A DNA stretch of 64,000 nt. Source: an uncultured Christensenella sp. GTDB lineage: Bacteria; Bacillota; Clostridia; Christensenellales; Borkfalkiaceae. Both the position numbers and the translations under genes were made by a program. Below the pieces are notes generated by a model. The model saw nothing but the letters and a program-made list of their open reading frames with translations, was not told where the DNA came from and made no database searches. Position 1 is the stretch's first letter. Every line of letters starts with the position of its first letter. Positions 32,307-41,028 of this stretch are shown piece by piece. The stretch lies in assembly GCA_910585705.1 (NCBI GenBank), contig CAJUER010000001.1, positions 668,740-732,739 of the forward strand. Direction: 5' to 3'.

Positions 32307-34613
32307 TTAACCGTTGAATTTTAAAGCAATATTGTAAAGCGGAGAATTTGCAAGCTCGGTTCTTACGCCGCGAACCACGTTGATTTTTCCGTTCGCGTAA
32401 TCGATTAAAGAGAGCTGACGAAACACTTCGAGCGCGAATGCAACGTGCACGGGCGAGAATCCGAACGAGATTTTCAATGCCGCCTCGCCGCTGTCGGCAC
32501 ACTCCGCGTTGCCCGCGTTTGCGGCAACCATTGCGAAAATTTTCAGCAATTCCTCGCGCGAGCAGGGAAGTCCCTTAATAAAATTATTGCCTTCGATTTC
32601 CGAACATATTATAACCTTTCTGTCTTTCAGTGAAGCGATTCTTACGCCGGCGCAAGGACTGTCGAGAAAGACTATCTGACCGTAACCGGACAAATCGCAG
32701 TCGGAGCAAGGCGACAAAAGCACCGTGTCGGAAACGTTTGCCGAAGACAGCGAAAACAGCTCTACCGGAAGGTTTTTGACACATTCGAACTTTTCCACCG
32801 TAGCATAATCGTGAGCAATGTAAAGCGTGCCGTAGCCGCCTGCGGAAAGCCCCTCTATTTGCTCTTTGGTTTTATATATTTTTTCGCACGCAACCTCGTC
32901 TGCGGAAAGCGTTAAAATATTATTTACCGCTATTTCCTGCAAGGCGGCTTCGCCCGCCGTGCGCGGACACACCACGTCGCGGATAAAGCCTTTCACGTAT
33001 TCTCTGCCGCGAAAAGTGGAAACATTATACTCGAATACAAATTTTTTCGGTGCGCGGCTGAGCATAAGATAGGTGAACTTTGCGCCTCCGAAATACATAA
33101 GTTCGATATTTCTGCTCTTCACCGAAATATGCGGCGACATGGGTTTTACGGGGCGCACGTCGAGAGCGCCGCCGTCGATTTCGAACATCGGTCTTCTGTT
33201 ACCGACGCCGAACGGCTCTAACATTTCAAGCTCTTTTACAAACCTTATAGAATACTGCGAGTCGAGCACGCCGTTTACATATAACTTCGAAACAAAATCG
33301 TCCGCGCGGTAGTTTTCGGTGAGATATCCGTTCAGCGCCTCTTCCAGCTTTTCGAAGTTGTCCGCGCTTACGTTAACTCCCGCCGCCTGAGCGTGACCGC
33401 CGAACTCCGAAATGTATTCCGAGCACGCTTTAAGAGCTTCGAATATATTCACATTCTCAACCGAGCGGGCAGAGCCTTTAAGCATATCTCCGTTGCGCAC
33501 AAACAACAGAACGGGACGCGAAAATTCGTCCGCAAGGCGCGCCGCGACTATGCCGACGAAGCCCGCGTTCCAGCCCTCGTCCCAAAGCATTAAAATTCTG
33601 CCGTATGCTCCGCGTTCTTTTATCTTTTGCTTAGCGCTGTTATACAGCTCGTCGCAGTATTTCTGCCGTTCTGCATTGTATGCGGTAAGCTTTGCGGACA
33701 GGTCGAAAATTATATTTTCGTCAGTTTCGTTAAACAGGCGGAGCGCGGCTTTCGCGTCGCCCATTCTGCCCGCCGCGTTTATCTTGGGCGCGATAGTGAA
33801 GGCGATTGACTGGGAATTTACTGCGGCCTCCGATTTGGAAAGAAAGTGGTTATAGCACGAGCGAGGCGCGTCGTTTATAAGTTTAAGACCTTCGTAAACT
33901 ATGTCGCGGTTTTCGCCCGTCAAAGGAACGCTGTCCGCAACGGTGGCTATTGCGGCGAAATCGAGATATTTATATGCGTCTTCGCCGTTTAACGCGCATG
34001 CGACTTTAAGCGCAACGCCCGCGCCGCACAAATTATCGTAAATATACCCGTCGTTGAACTTGGGATTTATACATATACAATCGGGAATAACTTCGGGCAG
34101 CTCGTGATGGTCGGTTACGATGACCTCCGCGCCCTGTTCCTTTATGTATTCCACTTCATCCGCGCAAGAAATTCCGCAGTCTACGGTTATGAAAAGCTGC
34201 GGGAAATCCTCCTCGAAAATAGCGTCGATTGCGGCGCGGTTCAAGCCGTAGCCGTCGCGCCGTTCGGGGACGTAGACAGTAGGTATAATTCCGAAGTCCT
34301 TTAACGCATTTGACATAATGGTCGCGGCGCAAATTCCGTCCGCGTCGTAATCGCCGTAGACGACGACCGCCCAATCCTCTTCGCGTGCGCGCGTAATCAG
34401 CTTCACCGCCTCGTCCATACCGCGCATTTTGAAAGGCGAAATAAAGTGCTTGCGCGAGGGATTTATGAAGTCGATAATTTTTTGCTTGTCGTCTATGCCT
34501 CTGCCGAAAAGTATTTTTACAGTCTCTTCAAGCAGTCCGCATTCTGCGGCAAGATTTTTTACTGTATTTAATTGTTCGTCGGAAAAACTGTATTCCTGTA
34601 CTATTCTTTTCAT
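32307..34613 (-). CDS. recJ: Single-stranded-DNA exonuclease RecJ
   Basis: 768 residues from ATG at 34613. DHH phosphoesterase motifs: VVVYGDYDADGICAATIMSN (near 85-104), FITVDCGISC (near 145), VIVTDHHELPE (near 165). The DHHA1 domain includes WDEGWNAGFVGIVAARL (near 350) and GGHAQAAG (near 420). A long C-terminal region (about 560-768) is typical of Bacillota RecJ. It degrades 5'-ended ssDNA in recombination and repair. No Shine-Dalgarno is visible and the secF terminator lies just upstream, so the source of its transcript is unclear. Confidence 0.93.
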   Translation of the reverse strand: MKRIVQEYSFSDEQLNTVKNLAAECGLLEETVKILFGRGIDDKQKIIDFINPSRKHFISPFKMRGMDEAVKLITRAREEDWAVVVYGDYDADGICAATIMSNALKDFGIIPTVYVPERRDGYGLNRAAIDAIFEEDFPQLFITVDCGISCADEVEYIKEQGAEVIVTDHHELPEVIPDCICINPKFNDGYIYDNLCGAGVALKVACALNGEDAYKYLDFAAIATVADSVPLTGENRDIVYEGLKLINDAPRSCYNHFLSKSEAAVNSQSIAFTIAPKINAAGRMGDAKAALRLFNETDENIIFDLSAKLTAYNAERQKYCDELYNSAKQKIKERGAYGRILMLWDEGWNAGFVGIVAARLADEFSRPVLLFVRNGDMLKGSARSVENVNIFEALKACSEYISEFGGHAQAAGVNVSADNFEKLEEALNGYLTENYRADDFVSKLYVNGVLDSQYSIRFVKELEMLEPFGVGNRRPMFEIDGGALDVRPVKPMSPHISVKSRNIELMYFGGAKFTYLMLSRAPKKFVFEYNVSTFRGREYVKGFIRDVVCPRTAGEAALQEIAVNNILTLSADEVACEKIYKTKEQIEGLSAGGYGTLYIAHDYATVEKFECVKNLPVELFSLSSANVSDTVLLSPCSDCDLSGYGQIVFLDSPCAGVRIASLKDRKVIICSEIEGNNFIKGLPCSREELLKIFAMVAANAGNAECADSGEAALKISFGFSPVHVAFALEVFRQLSLIDYANGKINVVRGVRTELANSPLYNIALKFNG

Positions 34614-34623
34614 ACTATAACAC

Positions 34624-34650
34624 AAAAGGCGGGCATAAACCGCCCGCCTT
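34624..34650 (-). terminator. Terminator between secF and recJ
   Basis: Minus strand AAGGCGGGC, 7-nt loop, GCCCGCCTT, then TTGTG. The recJ start is only 11 nt downstream, so read-through must supply recJ unless a promoter was missed. Confidence 0.75.
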
Positions 34651-34659
34651 GAATTTGTT

Positions 34660-35640
34660 TTACGATTTTTTAACTTTTGCGGCGCGGTCGGCTTTGAAAC
34701 CGTCGCCTATGCGCTTAAAGCGCGAATAAACAGAGGGGGTGAAAAACAAGGTGCCGTATATATTTGCCGCCGCCGCGAACAATGCGCAGAATACAGGCGC
34801 AAGCACGCCGACAACCGACAGTGCGCTGATTGAAAGCAATACGAATACAAGCAAACATGCAACCGCGAAGCCGACTGCGGAAACGCAAACGCTTGAAAAG
34901 CTTTCACGCACGGACAAATCACAAAGCTCGAACGAATCAAGCTTGGAAAGCACTTCGTTTTTCGCGTTTTTGCGAACCCTGTCGAAGTAGAAGCAACAGC
35001 CTATCATCGTCATTAACACAGTAAGCACCGCAAAAGCCACCGCCGCAGAACCGACGGGCAGGCGCGTTATCGCAAGCAGTGAAACGAATATGCCGAGATT
35101 ATGCACGTCCGCAAGCAACGCCGCGAAAGCCATTGTCAGCTTATAGCGGACTGCAAAATAAACAAACTGGAAAGCCACCGCCGAAGCCACAGCGATTGCG
35201 CCGTAAACCAACGCTTTTTCACTGCCGAGCTGCGTTTCGACTTCGTGGAACGAAGCATTGCTCAAACCCGTATCCGCAACGTTGAGTTTTTGGGTAATTT
35301 CCTGTGCGACCGCTTCAAGCTTTTCGTTTTTAACGGTTTTCGAAAACTTGAATACAAGCTCGCCGCCGAGCGAAGTATCGCCGTAAGAGCTTTCAAAATA
35401 GCTTATTTTCGCGTTTTTAAACGCTTCGTCGCAGATGTCCTTTACGTTATCCTCGTCACTGAAATCAACGAAGGCATAGGAAACCTCTACGCTTTTATAG
35501 CTTTTATAATCGTCGCCGTAGTTGAAGTATCCGCCGGCAACAAACTGACAGATAAGCCCTACCGCTATTCCGACGGCAATTAAAACCGACGAAACGATTA
35601 ACATAACGTGCATTTTCGAGCAAAGTTTTAAATTAGTCAT
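34660..35640 (-). CDS. secF: Protein translocase subunit SecF (divergent)
   Basis: 326 residues. One membrane helix near 12-33, an extracytoplasmic domain (about 40-135; LGGELVFKFSKT), then about five helices (150-310). It partners SecD in drawing proteins out of the Sec channel using the ion gradient. The usual G-D-F motifs are poorly kept; the call rests on topology and on the 8-nt overlap with secD. A Lys-rich C-terminus ends it. Confidence 0.82.
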   Translation of the reverse strand: MTNLKLCSKMHVMLIVSSVLIAVGIAVGLICQFVAGGYFNYGDDYKSYKSVEVSYAFVDFSDEDNVKDICDEAFKNAKISYFESSYGDTSLGGELVFKFSKTVKNEKLEAVAQEITQKLNVADTGLSNASFHEVETQLGSEKALVYGAIAVASAVAFQFVYFAVRYKLTMAFAALLADVHNLGIFVSLLAITRLPVGSAAVAFAVLTVLMTMIGCCFYFDRVRKNAKNEVLSKLDSFELCDLSVRESFSSVCVSAVGFAVACLLVFVLLSISALSVVGVLAPVFCALFAAAANIYGTLFFTPSVYSRFKRIGDGFKADRAAKVKKS

Positions 35641-37132
35641 CGAGAGGTACCTCCCTTTTAAAACCGCAGAATTTGAACTTATCGCGTGCGGGCGAAGACA
35701 GCACGAACCACATAAATCTTGTGAACCAGTACAGAATGTACGAGGCGACGGAAGCTATAAGCATTATAAATCCGCAAGCCTGAACCGCACCTACGCAGAT
35801 AAGCGTAACCAAAAGAGAAGCAACGACTATAATAATGTGCAAGTCGAGTATAGCCGTAAGCAACGCCTTATAGCCCGATTTTACTGCGGACTGCATAGTC
35901 TTGCCCTTCTTGCTTTCGCTTCTTATCTTTTCGAACGCCGCCATATTCGAACCGCACAGCAATGCAAGTCCGAGAATTGCCGCAAACGCCCCAACCACCG
36001 TCAACTGGATTTCTATAAGAAGAAGCGCAACGGTAAGTGCAAGCGCATAAATTACAACTATAAGCGCGTTGACCAGTCCGAGCTTTCTGTATCTTACGAC
36101 CGAGAAAATCACCGCGCCGAGAAGAACGAGAAGCAGTACAACGCCGAGATAGATTGCCGCGTGCTCGCCGAACGAAGGCGTTGCATAAACGATTTGGATA
36201 TCGTTCGCGTCGCCGTAATCAAGCGAAAGCGTGTTGCCGTGTGCAACGGAATCGAGGATTATAGCGTAATCTTCGGCATAGTCTTTATTATCGACGGTGA
36301 TATAGAAATTCTTTCCGTCGATTGCAGAATCAACGGTAAGTGAAATGAGCTTGGTTTCGCCGACGTAGAAGTTGACAGCCTTATCGCTCGAAGCGTTGGT
36401 AACTATATCGTTGGTTTTATCTTCGAAAAGGCGCGAACCTTTGTCCGTAAGATTAACCTTTACGGCATACCTCTTTGCAGAAGAGTACTTCTTAAAGCTC
36501 TTGAAATACGAAGTTATATCCGCGTTCAACGGCGTAAGAATGTTATTGTTACCCGCGCTTCCCACGTCGGTATTGCGCAAAGACAGCTCGCCGCTGCGCG
36601 AAAGGTATTCGATGGTACGGCTTATTTTACCCGTTTCCGCAGAGCGCGAAGACGAATCATACTTCTTGTATTCCGCATAAGTGAAGTTTGTAGGAACTGT
36701 TACACGGATTGTATAAACGTCCTGCACGGAAACGGAATAACTCGAATAGCCCTTTTCGTTAAACCTGTCGTTAAGGATCTTCACGTCGTTTTTTACGTTT
36801 TCGATAAACGCATTTTCATCGTCGCCGAGCCTGTCCTTCTCAACGTAAACGCTGCCGCGTTTTTCGTACTTTTCCGCATATTCCTTTGCTTTTTCTTCGT
36901 CATCGTGCGTATTGTACGCATAAGTTTCCGAAGAAATTACGCCTTCGGGATACAGCACCGTATGGGCTTCGCCCGTAAGACCGCCGCCCAAATGAATACT
37001 CCTTATAAACGAATTATACTTGTCCACGCCGCCCGTGCCCGCCATAGGGAACGAAACGGTGGCAAAAAATGCAAGGACGAGCACTGCGGCAACGATTATC
37101 GCCGTTATTATCGCCGATTTGATTTTGCCCAT
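35633..37132 (-). CDS. secD: Protein translocase subunit SecD
   Basis: 499 residues. N-terminal helix (about 7-28), then a start of the periplasmic-type domain with IHLGGGLTGEAHTVLYP, the place where most SecD have LGLDLQGG. The P1 domain runs to about 320; five helices follow (335-480), with LALLCGSNMAAFEKIRSE near 400 matching the conserved N-xxxxE-I motif. CAGGAG precedes the ATG. It has its own promoter at 37175-37203. Confidence 0.88.
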   Translation of the reverse strand: MGKIKSAIITAIIVAAVLVLAFFATVSFPMAGTGGVDKYNSFIRSIHLGGGLTGEAHTVLYPEGVISSETYAYNTHDDEEKAKEYAEKYEKRGSVYVEKDRLGDDENAFIENVKNDVKILNDRFNEKGYSSYSVSVQDVYTIRVTVPTNFTYAEYKKYDSSSRSAETGKISRTIEYLSRSGELSLRNTDVGSAGNNNILTPLNADITSYFKSFKKYSSAKRYAVKVNLTDKGSRLFEDKTNDIVTNASSDKAVNFYVGETKLISLTVDSAIDGKNFYITVDNKDYAEDYAIILDSVAHGNTLSLDYGDANDIQIVYATPSFGEHAAIYLGVVLLLVLLGAVIFSVVRYRKLGLVNALIVVIYALALTVALLLIEIQLTVVGAFAAILGLALLCGSNMAAFEKIRSESKKGKTMQSAVKSGYKALLTAILDLHIIIVVASLLVTLICVGAVQACGFIMLIASVASYILYWFTRFMWFVLSSPARDKFKFCGFKREVPLDD

Positions 37133-37174
37133 TAATTTACTCCTGCTTGTAAATCTCGATTATTTAACTTCTAT

Positions 37175-37203
37175 ATTATATTAAAAATTTAAGCGTCAGT
37201 CAA
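37175..37203 (-). promoter_or_regulatory. Sigma-A-type promoter of secD-secF
   Basis: Minus strand TTGACT (37203-37198), 17-bp spacer, TATAAT (37180-37175). It allows secDF expression independent of the upstream SCIFF genes. Confidence 0.75.
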
Positions 37204-37215
37204 TTAATTACGCCG

Positions 37216-38544
37216 TCATTCTTCGTGTTTTTGCGCTTTTTTGTGCGCCAATGCGTGCATTCCGCATTCTATACGCTTTTTCATCATAGCGCAAGTTACG
37301 GGATAGGGTTTGTTCATATCGCCCGTAAAGTGATAATTGTTTGCGCTGCAACCGCCGCTGCAAATGAATTTCGCAAAGCAATCCTTGCAGTCCTCGCGCG
37401 TGAAAAGACAGGAATTTGCGAATTTTTCCCTTACGGTTTTGTCCAAAACCCCGTCGAACACATTGCCCATTAAAAAGTTTTTATCGCCAGCAAACTGATG
37501 GCAGGGGTAAATATCGCCGTTCGGAACAACCGAAAAATATTCGTTGCCCGCGCCGCACGCCGAAACTTTTTTTTGAAGGCACACCCCGCCTTCCAAATCG
37601 ATATTGAAGTGAAAGAAATTGAAGCCTTCGCCGTTTTCGTGCTTTTGAAGATATTTGTCGCAAAGCGTTTCGTATTCGGCGCAGATTGCGGGAAGATGCT
37701 CTTCCTTAATCTGCAAATCTTCGATTTCCGTCACGACGGGTTCCATCGAAATGCTGTCAAAGCCGTTTTCCGCAAGGAAGATAACGTCGTTGGAAAAATC
37801 AAGATTTTTCGAAGTGAACGTACCGCGCACATAATAGTTTTTATCGCCGCGCGAACGGACGAATTTTTTTATGTTGTCTATAACAAGGTCGAAACTGCCT
37901 TTGCCGTTTTTCGTCTTTCTTATCGCGTCGTGCACTTCCTTTCTCCCGTCAAGGCTCAAAACGACGTTTTCCATTTCGGCGTTGAAAAACGCGATGGCGT
38001 CGTCGTCAAGCAAAAGCGCGTTCGTCGTTGTTGTGAAAAGAAATTTCTTACCCGCCTTTTCGCCTTCTTTGCGCGCGTAAGAGACTACGTTTTTTATAGT
38101 CTGCAAACACATTAACGGCTCGCCGCCGAAAAAGTCCACTTCCAGCACTTTACGCTTGCCGCTGTTTTTTATGAGAAAGTCTATCGCCGTTTTCGCGGTC
38201 TGCTCGCTCATAAACTGTCTTTCCGCGTGGTACGCGCCCTCGTCCGCGAAGCAGTAACGGCAACGCAGATTACAGTCGTGACAGATATGAAGGCAAAGCG
38301 CCTTTACCTCGTCCGACTTCAACGGATACGCCTTTATTTCCTCTTTGAAAAGCAGCCCTTTGTCTTCGAGAACTTTTACGTCGCGTTCGATTTCCGCAAG
38401 CTTTTCAGGGTCGACAGAAGGCATTTCCCCTCCCTCGTACTTTGCTTTTAGATATTCCGCCGTAGCTTTATCGCATTCGTGCAGACTGCCGCTGCCCGAA
38501 TCGTATATGTAATAAGTTTTTTTATAATTGAAAACGTGTATCAT
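37216..38544 (-). CDS. scfB: SCIFF peptide maturase, radical SAM/SPASM (thioether-forming)
   Basis: 442 residues. An N-terminal peptide-recognition region (about 1-85), the radical SAM site CHDCNLRCRYCFADEG (CxxxCxxC, near 90-100), a GGEPLM motif (near 141), and a SPASM domain with many Cys (CGAGNEYFSVVPNGDIYPCHQ near 340, and CKDCFAKFICSGGCSANNYH near 385). In Clostridia this enzyme (TIGR03974) makes sulfur-to-alpha-carbon crosslinks in the SCIFF peptide, encoded here 52 nt upstream. A hairpin between the two genes may lower maturase level relative to peptide. Confidence 0.95.
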   Translation of the reverse strand: MIHVFNYKKTYYIYDSGSGSLHECDKATAEYLKAKYEGGEMPSVDPEKLAEIERDVKVLEDKGLLFKEEIKAYPLKSDEVKALCLHICHDCNLRCRYCFADEGAYHAERQFMSEQTAKTAIDFLIKNSGKRKVLEVDFFGGEPLMCLQTIKNVVSYARKEGEKAGKKFLFTTTTNALLLDDDAIAFFNAEMENVVLSLDGRKEVHDAIRKTKNGKGSFDLVIDNIKKFVRSRGDKNYYVRGTFTSKNLDFSNDVIFLAENGFDSISMEPVVTEIEDLQIKEEHLPAICAEYETLCDKYLQKHENGEGFNFFHFNIDLEGGVCLQKKVSACGAGNEYFSVVPNGDIYPCHQFAGDKNFLMGNVFDGVLDKTVREKFANSCLFTREDCKDCFAKFICSGGCSANNYHFTGDMNKPYPVTCAMMKKRIECGMHALAHKKAQKHEE

Positions 38545-38561
38545 TTGTCTTTATGAAATTT

Positions 38562-38587
38562 AAGGAGCAGGCAACCGCTGCTCCTTA
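38562..38587 (-). terminator. Attenuator-like hairpin between scfA and scfB
   Basis: Minus strand AAGGAGCA, 9-nt loop, TGCTCCTT followed by AAATTT. The stem is strong but the U-run is poor, consistent with partial termination giving more scfA than scfB message. Confidence 0.6.
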
Positions 38588-38595
38588 ATTTTAAT

Positions 38596-38748
38596 TTACT
38601 TCTTTTCGGGATTCTGTTCTCTGGTTATTCTTTCGCAGCTTTGGTTACCGACCGTACAACTCGTTTTGCAAGCCGACTGGCAGGTGCTTCTGCATTCGCC
38701 GCAACCCGTAACCTTCTTTTCCGCAGGGGTAGCTATTGTCTTAATCAT
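38596..38748 (-). CDS. scfA: SCIFF ranthipeptide precursor ('six Cys in forty-five')
   Basis: 50 residues, ATG at 38748, TAA at 38598-38596. Leader MIKTIATPAEKKVTG, then a Cys-rich core with six Cys at 16, 19, 23, 27, 31 and 38 (GCGECRSTCQSACKTSC followed by TVGNQSCE), and a charged tail ending NPEKK. The core is nearly identical to the SCIFF family (TIGR03973), which the neighbouring radical SAM enzyme crosslinks through thioethers. AAGGAG lies 8 nt upstream and a strong promoter precedes it. The mature peptide's function is unknown; the tail after Cys38 is longer than in many relatives. Confidence 0.95.
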   Translation of the reverse strand: MIKTIATPAEKKVTGCGECRSTCQSACKTSCTVGNQSCERITREQNPEKK

Positions 38749-38784
38749 AATTATATAATCTCCTTATGCGTAATTACAAGTTAT

Positions 38785-38813
38785 ATTATAAAATACGCAT
38801 GTGAAAAAATCAA
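38785..38813 (-). promoter_or_regulatory. Sigma-A-type promoter of scfA
   Basis: Minus strand TTGATT (38813-38808), 17-bp spacer, TATAAT (38790-38785). It overlaps the stop region of the TIGR04086 gene upstream. Confidence 0.75.
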
Positions 38814-38819
38814 GTATTT

Positions 38820-39188
38820 TTACGCTCCCTTTTTCACGTTTACGGCAATTACGCCTGTTATTGCGCCCGCAGCCGCACCTATCAGAAGCTCTAACGCGAA
38901 TTTCCAGCTTATGGAAAGCGAGTGAGCTATGAGTCCGAACAGAAGATATGTTACAACCACAGCTATAAGACCGTAGATTACTCCCTTCAAAAGCCCCTTG
39001 TCGCCGCGTATGAAAATAAGTCCGCCGACGGCTACGGCAATTATTTTAAACACCTGGTTTACGGGCTTGACCGCGCCCGTAGGAAGGGAAAACAACTGTA
39101 TAATAAGCGTAAATATCAGCACGAACAGAAGCGAAATTATTATCGCCGCCGCCGCCGCTTTTATTATCTGAAAAATATGTTTGCGCAT
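38820..39188 (-). CDS. TIGR04086-family membrane protein
   Basis: 122 residues with four predicted membrane helices (about 5-30, 40-58, 65-85, 88-115). Gene order yajC-TIGR04086-scfA-scfB is a hallmark of Clostridia; the function is unknown. The start at 39188 (MRKHIFQIIKAAAAA) has GGAGG 6 nt upstream. That GGAGG is also the 3' arm of the yajC terminator hairpin, so read-through message would hide its own ribosome-binding site. Confidence 0.85.
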   Translation of the reverse strand: MRKHIFQIIKAAAAAIIISLLFVLIFTLIIQLFSLPTGAVKPVNQVFKIIAVAVGGLIFIRGDKGLLKGVIYGLIAVVVTYLLFGLIAHSLSISWKFALELLIGAAAGAITGVIAVNVKKGA

Positions 39189-39190
39189 AA

Positions 39191-39222
39191 AAAACCTCCG
39201 CTTTAACATATGCGGAGGTTTT
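39191..39222 (-). terminator. yajC terminator that contains the next gene's ribosome-binding site
   Basis: Minus strand AAAACCTCCGC, 10-nt loop, GCGGAGGTTTT extended to a T6 run that touches the ATG of the TIGR04086 gene. The Shine-Dalgarno GGAGG is inside the 3' arm. Confidence 0.8.
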
Positions 39223-39230
39223 GCGGTTTA

Positions 39231-39665
39231 TTATTCTTTTTCAGACGTTTCTTCGTTTTCCGTAATATCTTCGGTTTCTTCGAAAGGCTCTTCCGCCGTT
39301 TCAACGATTTTCGGCGCGTCTTCCGTTATTATAACAGGTTCGCCTGTTTTTTCGACAACCGCGTCCGTCTGGTAAATAGCCTGTTTATCGAACTTGATGA
39401 AGCACTTGCCGGAATTTTCGGAACCCGTTTCGAGAACGAAAGTGTTTTCGTCGTGATTCACTTCCACAACTATTCCGCAAACGCCGCCTATCGTTTTCAC
39501 CTTATTGCCCGGTCCAACCGCGTCCATTAAGTCCTGCGTTTCTTTTTCCTGTTTTTTACGGCGGCGCGAAGAGAGAATGAACATAACGACAATCGCTACG
39601 ACGAGCACGCCCAAAATAACGTAAGTAACTATTTGGTTCGATGCTATTAAAAGTGAATTTAACAT
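39231..39665 (-). CDS. yajC: Preprotein translocase subunit YajC
   Basis: 144 residues. An N-terminal helix (about 12-33) followed by SRRRKKQEKETQDLMDAVGPGN and KVKTIGGVCGIVVEV is the YajC signature; an acidic C-terminal tail (about 110-144, rich in Glu) is longer than the ~90-110 residue norm. YajC associates with SecDF, encoded downstream. CGGAG precedes the ATG. Confidence 0.92.
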   Translation of the reverse strand: MLNSLLIASNQIVTYVILGVLVVAIVVMFILSSRRRKKQEKETQDLMDAVGPGNKVKTIGGVCGIVVEVNHDENTFVLETGSENSGKCFIKFDKQAIYQTDAVVEKTGEPVIITEDAPKIVETAEEPFEETEDITENEETSEKE

Positions 39666-39692
39666 ATTATATCTCCGTTTTTTATTTAGTTT

Positions 39693-39721
39693 ACTATAAT
39701 ATTTTTACCGCTTTTTGGCAA
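39693..39721 (-). promoter_or_regulatory. Promoter of yajC
   Basis: Minus strand TTGCCA (39721-39716), 17-bp spacer, TATAGT (39698-39693). Confidence 0.55.
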
Positions 39722-39768
39722 GCGTTTTTAAGCCGTTTTCGGCGATTGCACGAAACTTTCACGCAAAT

Positions 39769-40899
39769 TTAATATTTAAAATCCTCAGAAGAGTAGTTGC
39801 CGTAAAATTCTTCGGCAAATTCCGTAAGGCTGTCGGCAAAAATCGCATCGCGCATACCCCGCATAAGATTTTGCAGGAACGTTATGTTGTGAAGGCTTAA
39901 AAGCATAGAGGCAAGCATTTCGTTCACGTTTATCAGATGCCTTAAATACGCCTTTGTGTAGTTTTTACAGCAGTAACAACCGCATTTTTCGTCAAGCGGA
40001 GTAAAATCTTCGCGGTAAGCGCTGTTACGCACTACGCACTTGCCTTTGGACGTAAACGCCGTACCGTTGCGCGCTATACGAGTTGCAAGGACGCAGTCAA
40101 ACATATCGACGCCCCGTTTTACACCTTCGATAAGACAGTCGGGACTGCCTACCCCCATTAGATAGCGCGGAACGCCTTCCGGAAGTTCGGGACGCATCAA
40201 ATCGAGAATTTCATACATTCGGCTTTTAGGTTCGCCGACCGAAAGTCCGCCTATGGCAATCCCTTCGGTCGCGTGCGGCTTAGCGCGGCGCAGGCTTTCA
40301 ATGCGCAAATCATCATACATATTACCCTGAATTATAGGGAACAGCGCCTGGTCTTCACGCGTCTTTGCGTCAAGACAGCGGTGAAGCCACTTGTCCGTGC
40401 GTTCCATTGCCTGCTCTGCCTGAGCGTGCGTATATCCGTATTCGGTACACTGGTCGAACTGCATAATTATATCCGCGCCGAGATTTTCCTCTATGGATAT
40501 AACCTTTTCGGGAGTGAAAAGATGTTTCGCTCCGTCCACATGCGAATTGAAGTATACCCCTTCGTCCTTTATTTTATTCAATTTAGTCAGCGAAAACACC
40601 TGAAAGCCGCCGCTGTCCGTAAGGATAGGTCCGTCCCAGTTCATAAATTTGTGGAGACCGCCCGCTTTTTTTACAATTTCGTCGCCCGGTCTTATAAAAA
40701 GATGATACGTGTTTGAAAGAATTATACTTGCGCCCGCTTCCTTTAAGTCGCGCGGGTACACGCCTTTGACCGTTGCCTGAGTGCCGACGGGCATATAAAC
40801 GGGCGTTAAAATATCGCCGTGCGGAGTGTGAAGAACGCCGGCCCGCGCGCCCGTGCGTTTATCTATATGCTGAATTTCGTATGAAAAAAATTTACCCAT
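39769..40899 (-). CDS. tgt: tRNA-guanine (queuine) transglycosylase
   Basis: 376 residues; exchanges the wobble guanine of GUN-anticodon tRNAs for preQ1. Catalytic Asp in LTDSGGFQVFSL (near 92), second Asp in VLATRIARNGTAF (near 265), zinc ligands in KCGCYCCKNYTKAYLRHL (near 305-320, with a late His). Length is normal. It follows queA after 129 bp holding only an imperfect GC-rich hairpin. No preQ1 riboswitch was recognised there. Confidence 0.96.
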   Translation of the reverse strand: MGKFFSYEIQHIDKRTGARAGVLHTPHGDILTPVYMPVGTQATVKGVYPRDLKEAGASIILSNTYHLFIRPGDEIVKKAGGLHKFMNWDGPILTDSGGFQVFSLTKLNKIKDEGVYFNSHVDGAKHLFTPEKVISIEENLGADIIMQFDQCTEYGYTHAQAEQAMERTDKWLHRCLDAKTREDQALFPIIQGNMYDDLRIESLRRAKPHATEGIAIGGLSVGEPKSRMYEILDLMRPELPEGVPRYLMGVGSPDCLIEGVKRGVDMFDCVLATRIARNGTAFTSKGKCVVRNSAYREDFTPLDEKCGCYCCKNYTKAYLRHLINVNEMLASMLLSLHNITFLQNLMRGMRDAIFADSLTEFAEEFYGNYSSEDFKY

Positions 40900-41028
40900 A
40901 ATTTTACTCTGTATTTTATTTATGCGTTTTCACTCTTTTACCCATAGGAGCGCGCGGCTTTTGCGCTGGGAGTTTACTAAACGTAAATGACCAAGCAAAA
41001 ACGCAAGCGCGACAAAGAGATGCGCCGC

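Noticed and set aside
38641..38925. Plus-strand 94-residue frame at the SCIFF locus
   Set aside because: It is antisense to scfA, its promoter and the TIGR04086 gene, and has no ribosome-binding site; scfA matches a known family.
40900..41028. preQ1 riboswitch near queA/tgt
   Set aside because: The 129-bp gap holds only an imperfect GC-rich hairpin; no preQ1 aptamer pattern was seen, and queA itself starts 1 nt after ruvB.
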